A DNA stretch of 10,737 bases, from positions 1 to 10,737 of the forward strand of contig DALTVZ010000162.1 of assembly GCA_029987315.1 (NCBI GenBank), given 5' to 3'. Each line of letters begins with the position of its first letter. Position 1 is the stretch's first letter. This DNA is from Methanocorpusculum sp. GTDB lineage: Archaea; Halobacteriota; Methanomicrobia; Methanomicrobiales; Methanocorpusculaceae. Below are positions 6,866 through 10,737 of the stretch, one piece after another. Under the pieces are notes generated by a model. That model made no database searches. It was not told where the DNA came from and saw only the letters and a program-made list of their open reading frames with translations. A program made the position numbers and the translations under genes.

Positions 6866-7465
6866 TTATTCATCCTCCAGCTGCTGAGCTGATACGTTTC
6901 TTATTACATGGATCGCTTTGTTCGGGCAGGTATCCATACACACCTTGCATCCTTTGCAGAGTTCGTTGTGCTTGACCGTATTTTTTCCACGTTCGACACG
7001 CATGAGTACATCATCTGAGATCGAGGTCCCGCCCGCCCCCATATCCGGATCGACCTCCCGGTTTACCGGGCATGCGGTCGTACAGTTTCCACAGCCCATG
7101 CATTTTTTGATGTCGACTTTAACGGTATATTCATGCGCGAAGAAGAGTCCCTGCTCTTTATTACGTGCAAGAAGATCCCCGCTCGTAAGAACATCCTCGG
7201 GGCATGCTTCCACACAGTACCCGCATCGAACACAATGGCCTTGCGTTATCTGAGGGTTCCAGACACCATCGGTCTGGATGACGTCGATCGCGCCTGGACA
7301 GGGGCAGATCATTTTACAGGTAAGGCAGTGTGTGCATTTATTTCCGGTCAGTTCCGGAAAGTCCCGGAAGTAGGACGGTTTTGTCAGAGGTGGTGTTTTT
7401 ACGGTGAAAAACGCCTTTATCCAGGAAAGGCGGAAGAACTCTCGAAGGTAGGTGAACACCGTCAT
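6866..7465 (-). CDS. Four-cluster [4Fe-4S] ferredoxin between Eha and Fwd (EhaP position)
   Basis: Iron-sulfur electron carrier of 199 residues with four complete CxxCxxCxxxCP motifs at Cys44-54, Cys78-88, Cys122-132 and Cys170-180, giving four predicted [4Fe-4S] clusters arranged as two pairs. An extra cysteine (Cys56) directly follows the first motif. The N-terminus has an amphipathic WIKAFFTVKTPP segment like that which anchors NuoI/EchF-type subunits to the hydrogenase core, so this is likely a bound subunit and not a free ferredoxin. It occupies the place of EhaP after the large subunit, but EhaP of Methanothermobacter is described with six clusters. It is inferred to pass electrons from EhaN towards Fwd. 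The ATG at 7465 is chosen because GGAG is well placed and it starts one base after the ehaO stop; a longer start at 7501 would extend into ehaO. Confidence 0.88.
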   Translation of the reverse strand: MTVFTYLREFFRLSWIKAFFTVKTPPLTKPSYFRDFPELTGNKCTHCLTCKMICPCPGAIDVIQTDGVWNPQITQGHCVRCGYCVEACPEDVLTSGDLLARNKEQGLFFAHEYTVKVDIKKCMGCGNCTTACPVNREVDPDMGAGGTSISDDVLMRVERGKNTVKHNELCKGCKVCMDTCPNKAIHVIRNVSAQQLEDE

Positions 7466-7466
7466 A

Positions 7467-8552
7467 TTACCGCTCCGCACAGGCGATACATGGATCGGCA
7501 CTAATGAATGTGGATGTCACATCAGCCGCCGATGCAAGATTTTTCATCATTGCATGGGTCGCCACTTCTATATTAGGGATCGACGGGGTCTGGATCGAAA
7601 CAAACACCACCTGACCGGCAGAGTCTATCTCGATATCATAGGTGAGAGCACCTCGTGGAGCTTCGACGGAATGTTTGGCTCTTCCTGCCTTCATCTCTCC
7701 ACCGTTGCGGATTTTTCCGGGCTCAAGGGCCGCGATACCGTTTCTAATCAGATTCAGCGACTGGAAAAGTTCCTCGAATCGAAGCATGATCCTGGCATAG
7801 TTGTCGCTCTCTGTTCGGGTGATCATATGCCAGCCCATCTCAAGGTACAGAGGGTCATCTTTTCTGGCATCGCGTAAAAGTCCGCTGGCACGAGCAGTTG
7901 GACCAACCACTCCAGAAGCCAGAGCATCTTCCATGGAAAGAACGCCGATGCCCCTTGAACGAAGACCGATCATCGATCCGGTCTCAAACATCTTAACAAA
8001 TCGTTTCAGTTCTTTCTCTATGTGGTAGGTTGCTTCAAGGACCTTAGCTGCATTTTCCTCTGAAAGATCCTCTCTGACCCCGCCGGGAACAACATATGCC
8101 GCCATGATCCGTGTGCCGGTCATGAGTTCAAGCGAGTCCATCGCGGTCTCACGAAGATTGAGCAGATACATGCCAAGCGTTTCATGCTCGATGGTATAAC
8201 AATACGAGTAGTTAGCAAGAAGGTGACTCTGGATACGATCGAGTTCGTTGAGGATCAAACGAAGGAGATGTGCTCTTCTTGGAACGGAAATGTCGCTGAT
8301 CTTCTCCAAAGCTTCAACGATCACCGTATTGTGGACAACAGAACAGATGCCACAAACACGTTCTGCGAGGAAGATCGTCTCCTGCCAAGGACGGCCGATC
8401 ATGATCTTTTCAATGCCTTTCTTAACATATCCAAGCTCCACCTCGGTGGAGATGACCCGCTCACCCTGGGTCTCACATTTGATCCTACAGGGTTCTTTGA
8501 AGCAGGGATGGATCGGCCCGACCGGGAGGGATACATCAACGACCTTTTTCAT
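7467..8552 (-). CDS. ehaO: Energy-converting [NiFe]-hydrogenase Eha, large (catalytic) subunit
   Basis: Group 4 [NiFe]-hydrogenase large subunit that splits or forms H2 at a Ni-Fe(CN)2CO centre. Both metal-binding motifs are complete: RVCGIC with Cys67 and Cys70, and DPCIAC with Cys355 and Cys358. The 361-residue length fits EhaO. The protein ends three residues after the last cysteine (...CAER), that is at the position where the maturation endopeptidase cuts in most [NiFe]-hydrogenases, so no C-terminal peptide is left to remove. The ATG overlaps the ehaN stop by four bases. The order membrane NuoH-like subunit, small membrane protein, EhaM, small subunit, large subunit, ferredoxin is that of Eha and not that of Ehb, Ech or Mbh. 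Confidence 0.92.
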   Translation of the reverse strand: MKKVVDVSLPVGPIHPCFKEPCRIKCETQGERVISTEVELGYVKKGIEKIMIGRPWQETIFLAERVCGICSVVHNTVIVEALEKISDISVPRRAHLLRLILNELDRIQSHLLANYSYCYTIEHETLGMYLLNLRETAMDSLELMTGTRIMAAYVVPGGVREDLSEENAAKVLEATYHIEKELKRFVKMFETGSMIGLRSRGIGVLSMEDALASGVVGPTARASGLLRDARKDDPLYLEMGWHMITRTESDNYARIMLRFEELFQSLNLIRNGIAALEPGKIRNGGEMKAGRAKHSVEAPRGALTYDIEIDSAGQVVFVSIQTPSIPNIEVATHAMMKNLASAADVTSTFISADPCIACAER

Positions 8553-9028
8553 TTGAGTTCACCGCCCTTTTTCTCTTTTTCATGGATCTCATAATCTTTG
8601 AAGAGGATATCTGCGGCCCCAAGGATCGCAGAAATTATTTCCGACGGACGCGGCGGGCATCCCGGGACCGCAGCCGTGACGGGAATATATTTGTTGACAG
8701 GAGGGTCAATGAGTTTTCCCGGCCGGTTGAACACACAACCAGAAATTGGACAGTTCCCAATGGTTACCACCGCTTTTGGTTCGGGGACCCGATCCCAAAG
8801 ATCAGGGAGTTTATCGATCCACTGAGAAGACATGCCCCCGGTCACTAAAATCACATCAGCTTCCCTCGGGTTGTTGTGAACATAGATCCCATACTGCTCA
8901 ATATCATATCTCGGAGCCAGGCAGGCGAGGATCTCAATATCGCATCCATTACAGGACCCAGTATTCACATAACACACATGGATCGAACGCTGCCGCACGG
9001 CATTTTTGAGGTTCTGTAAAAGACTCAT
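8549..9028 (-). CDS. ehaN: Energy-converting [NiFe]-hydrogenase Eha, small subunit
   Basis: Electron-transferring small subunit, homologous to NuoB, carrying the [4Fe-4S] cluster nearest the Ni-Fe site. The four ligands are present: Cys26 and Cys29 in [10 protein letters not shown], Cys93 in GNCPISGC and Cys124 in PGCPPRP. At 159 residues it has only this one cluster and lacks the twin-arginine signal of uptake hydrogenases, as expected for a cytoplasm-facing group 4 enzyme. The segment [16 protein letters not shown] is strongly reminiscent of EhaN as I remember it. A strong GGAGGAG lies before the ATG, which overlaps the ehaM stop by four bases. Lysine- and glutamate-rich residues end the protein. 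Confidence 0.92.
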   Translation of the reverse strand: MSLLQNLKNAVRQRSIHVCYVNTGSCNGCDIEILACLAPRYDIEQYGIYVHNNPREADVILVTGGMSSQWIDKLPDLWDRVPEPKAVVTIGNCPISGCVFNRPGKLIDPPVNKYIPVTAAVPGCPPRPSEIISAILGAADILFKDYEIHEKEKKGGELK

Positions 9029-9384
9029 GATATCTCCTCCAAAATCATTTTGATTATATCAGGTATCACGGCGTCCTTCTGCACGGCAAGACCACGATAA
9101 TGTTTCGCACGTTCATGTGAAAGAAGGCCGGTGGCCGAGGTCAAATGAGGGAGGGAAAGAGCATTCCCGATCTCATCGGACGTCGCGAGGATCTCGGCCG
9201 CATTATAACGGGGCCCGAGATTTTCAAGCGTCATCAGATCACACCTGCCGATCAATATCTTTCGCATACGCTGCCTGGATATCCCAAGACGCTTTGCAAG
9301 AGAGACCGTGACTTCATTCTGATGAACGCCGTTAAGGGATGTAAGTTTCATGGGAGTTAGATCTCTTTCATAGACGAGTTTCAT
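9025..9384 (-). CDS. ehaM: Eha hydrogenase accessory subunit EhaM (DUF1959-like)
   Basis: Soluble, probably all-helical protein of 119 residues with no cysteine-rich motif (one Cys, in IGRCDL) and no membrane segment. Length, helical character and place immediately before the small subunit match EhaM, a DUF1959-type protein of unknown role in the Eha cluster. The stretch [16 protein letters not shown] looks superficially like a helix-turn-helix, but the operon position makes a structural or assembly role more likely than DNA binding. The start at 9384 is supported by GGAGG and a four-base ATGA overlap with the preceding gene. Assignment rests on context and general resemblance, without alignment. 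Confidence 0.75.
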   Translation of the reverse strand: MKLVYERDLTPMKLTSLNGVHQNEVTVSLAKRLGISRQRMRKILIGRCDLMTLENLGPRYNAAEILATSDEIGNALSLPHLTSATGLLSHERAKHYRGLAVQKDAVIPDIIKMILEEIS

Positions 9385-9629
9385 AAGATACCTCCAAAGC
9401 AGAGAAGACCATAGCCAACAAAACCAATGATCATCACCCAGACGAGGATCATCTCGACCTGATGTTTGGTATGATCATTTTTCCAGATGAATATCGTCGC
9501 AAGAACGCCTAGAAGAACGGCGCCGAGCAGTGCCCCCGGAAGGATCTCCGGGTGAAAAAATACCTCAATCAGCATCAAAATGACATAGAATGCCGAACCG
9601 ATCACGACAGATAACGGAATGTAATTCAT
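9381..9629 (-). CDS. Eha hydrogenase small membrane subunit (EhaK/EhaL position, probably EhaL)
   Basis: An 82-residue hydrophobic protein with three predicted membrane segments, about residues 5-23, 31-49 and 58-80. The middle loop WKNDHTKHQ is polar. It lies between ehaJ and ehaM, where the Methanothermobacter cluster has both EhaK and EhaL; only one gene fits here, and the size suggests EhaL. The start at 9629 is chosen over a longer form from 9668 because it gives an ATGA overlap with ehaJ, has GGTGATG upstream, and avoids a cysteine-containing polar extension that overlaps ehaJ by 43 bases. Confidence 0.7.
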   Translation of the reverse strand: MNYIPLSVVIGSAFYVILMLIEVFFHPEILPGALLGAVLLGVLATIFIWKNDHTKHQVEMILVWVMIIGFVGYGLLCFGGIL

Positions 9630-10483
9630 AATATCATCACCAGCCAAAGGATCGCACCGTAAACACACACAACGATCGTCCAGATCGATTGGATGAGAAC
9701 GGTGTTATATGGCGTGAGCATTGGGGTCGTTGCGCAGATGAATGAGATGGAGATCATCACAAGGATCATCACAATGAGGAAAAGCCACCAAGGCATCATT
9801 CCCAAAAATACTACGATGAAGACGGAGATCAGCACGACGGTTTTCAGTGAAAGAGCAATGTTCAAAAGAGCTCTCCATCCGCCAAAGTGTTCCGTCCAGT
9901 AGCCTGAGACGAGCTCCTTTGCCTCGATCACGGAGAAAGGACCGTAATGTGCCTTCGAGAGAATGATAAGGTAAAGCGAGATCGCTGCAGGAAGAGCTAT
10001 GATGAGCAGCGGAACATGTGCAGATTCCCATGCAGAAATACCTGAAAGAGAAAGTGTGCCTGTAAAGAGATAAACAACCGAAACGGTGACAAGAAGCGGG
10101 AGTTCAGCTGCCGCCGACATAACAGATCGAATCGCGCCAAATTTAGTATACGGGGATCCGGAGGACAGACCGGTCCCATGCTCCACGATCTTATGCAGCA
10201 TGTAAAATGCAAAGATCAGAAGCAGACTTCCGCCGATCCAGAGCACATACAGTGCAGCGGTCCAGATCCCGATCGCGATCAAAACGATCCCGACATACAT
10301 GACCTGACTTGCGGTCTTTGGGATCCATGTCTGTTTGAACGCGAACTTCAGGGTGTGTAATATCTCCTGCCAAATAGGAGGTCCGGGGCGATTCTGGATC
10401 CTGGCAATGACTTTTCGGTGGATCCCGTGCAGGAGAAGTCCAAAGAAGACCGCAAAGATCAGAATAAAAATAAATTCTATCAT
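9626..10483 (-). CDS. ehaJ: Energy-converting hydrogenase Eha membrane subunit, NuoH-like
   Basis: Integral membrane subunit of 285 residues with about eight hydrophobic segments, homologous to NuoH of complex I, EchB and MbhM. It anchors the hydrogenase module and links electron transfer to ion movement. Family signatures visible are ARIQNRPGPP (about residues 27-36) in the first cytoplasmic loop, GSPYTKFGAIRSVMSAAAELPL in the middle (split here only by reading: GSPYTKFG then MSAAAELPL), and PFSVIEAKELVSGYWTEHFG with acidic residues at the usual interface. The ATG at 10483 follows the TGA of the upstream gene by one base; starting at an upstream codon near 10546 would add a non-hydrophobic tail overlapping that gene. 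Overlaps the next gene by ATGA. Confidence 0.9.
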   Translation of the reverse strand: MIEFIFILIFAVFFGLLLHGIHRKVIARIQNRPGPPIWQEILHTLKFAFKQTWIPKTASQVMYVGIVLIAIGIWTAALYVLWIGGSLLLIFAFYMLHKIVEHGTGLSSGSPYTKFGAIRSVMSAAAELPLLVTVSVVYLFTGTLSLSGISAWESAHVPLLIIALPAAISLYLIILSKAHYGPFSVIEAKELVSGYWTEHFGGWRALLNIALSLKTVVLISVFIVVFLGMMPWWLFLIVMILVMISISFICATTPMLTPYNTVLIQSIWTIVVCVYGAILWLVMIL

Positions 10484-10484
10484 C

Positions 10485-10676
10485 TCAGTACCCCACGAAC
10501 GGAATATCACCGTCTTTTGAACCTGCACTGGATGCAAGGACCACACATACCAAAAATCCTGGGACTGATATTATCAGAAGAAGGATCCAGTATGGGTTTC
10601 CATCGACAAGCACGGCTGAGATGATACCAACACATGCAAAGAGAACTGCAAGTAAGATGTATGTTATTTTTTTCAT
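10485..10676 (-). CDS. Small two-span membrane protein (EhaI position)
   Basis: A 63-residue protein starting MKKITYILL with two predicted membrane helices (about residues 4-23 and 29-49) and a short polar tail ending DGDIPFVGY. It precedes ehaJ by one base, where the Eha cluster has EhaI, so it is likely a small membrane subunit of the hydrogenase. The ATG at 10676 is preferred to an in-frame GTG at 10682, since GGTG is well spaced from the ATG and the GTG would overlap the upstream gene. Identity as EhaI rests on position and size only. Confidence 0.65.
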   Translation of the reverse strand: MKKITYILLAVLFACVGIISAVLVDGNPYWILLLIISVPGFLVCVVLASSAGSKDGDIPFVGY

Positions 10677-10678
10677 AA

Positions 10679-10737
10679 TCACACCGTCATGAGGATCTCC
10701 ACGACCCGCAAAAAGAGCAGGAGAGAACTTACGTGGA
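10679..10737 (-). CDS. C-terminal tail of an upstream membrane protein (partial)
   Basis: The minus strand from the window edge has an open frame of 18 residues (HVSSLLLFLRVVEILMTV) ending in TGA at 10681-10679, two bases before the ATG of the next gene. The residues are strongly hydrophobic with isolated charged ones, as in the last helix of a membrane subunit, and the spacing matches the rest of the operon. In Eha clusters the gene here would be EhaH, the NuoL/antiporter-like subunit, or another membrane subunit. Too short to identify. Confidence 0.5.
   Translation of the reverse strand, partial: HVSSLLLFLRVVEILMTV

Noticed and set aside
9318..9384. EhaM-like protein as a DNA-binding regulator because of a helix-turn-helix-like stretch
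   Set aside because: The gene overlaps hydrogenase subunit genes on both sides at the place of EhaM, and the resemblance is limited to a short helical segment.
7467..10483. Hydrogenase as Ech, Ehb or Mbh type
   Set aside because: The order NuoH-like, small membrane protein, EhaM-like, small, large, ferredoxin fits Eha. Ehb places the NuoH-like gene after the large subunit, Ech has an EchD subunit between small and large, and Mbh has the 30-kDa-like protein between small and large.
1..10737. Mobile elements, CRISPR arrays, tRNA or rRNA genes, defence systems
   Set aside because: No terminal inverted repeats, transposase or integrase motifs, regularly spaced repeats or tRNA-like cloverleafs were seen. 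Gaps between genes are all under 140 bases.

Overview
The window reads as a hydrogenotrophic methanogenic archaeon, most likely of the order Methanomicrobiales (Methanocorpusculum-like is my guess; I could not check it). The reasons are subunits of formylmethanofuran dehydrogenase (Fwd/Fmd), a membrane-bound energy-converting [NiFe]-hydrogenase with the gene order of Eha, oligo-T archaeal terminators, and dense operons with 4-base ATGA overlaps and good Shine-Dalgarno sites. No rRNA, tRNA, CRISPR array, insertion sequence or phage gene was seen.

Layout. Positions 1-906 (+) hold the C-terminal two thirds of fwdB, the molybdopterin subunit of formylmethanofuran dehydrogenase. Positions 969-1562 (-) hold a single LOG/SLOG-type Rossmann protein of the TIGR00725 kind, converging on fwdB with an oligo-T terminator for each gene. 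A divergent AT-rich promoter region (1563-1701) separates it from modA-modB-modC (1702-4384, +), a complete molybdate-type ABC importer. From the right edge down to 4398 everything lies on the minus strand and looks like one long operon. In transcription order it holds the tail of an upstream membrane protein, a 63-aa membrane protein, ehaJ (NuoH-like), an 82-aa membrane protein, ehaM, ehaN (small hydrogenase subunit), ehaO (large subunit), a four-cluster ferredoxin, fwdA and fwdC. modC and fwdC converge with only 13 bases between stop codons.

How the genes work together. Eha uses the transmembrane ion gradient to drive reduction of low-potential ferredoxin with H2. The four-cluster ferredoxin can carry those electrons, and Fwd spends them reducing CO2 to formylmethanofuran, the first step of methanogenesis. 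Here hydrogenase, ferredoxin and the FwdA/FwdC subunits appear to share one transcript, so the electron-delivery path is laid out in gene order. The Mod transporter supplies the metal for the FwdB cofactor. The LOG-type protein between fwdB and modABC could plausibly handle molybdenum cofactor, because characterised Moco carrier proteins belong to the same fold family; that is inference. The two points most worth a second look are this Eha-ferredoxin-Fwd operon and the candidate Moco carrier. A third is the large hydrogenase subunit, which ends exactly at the usual protease cleavage site.
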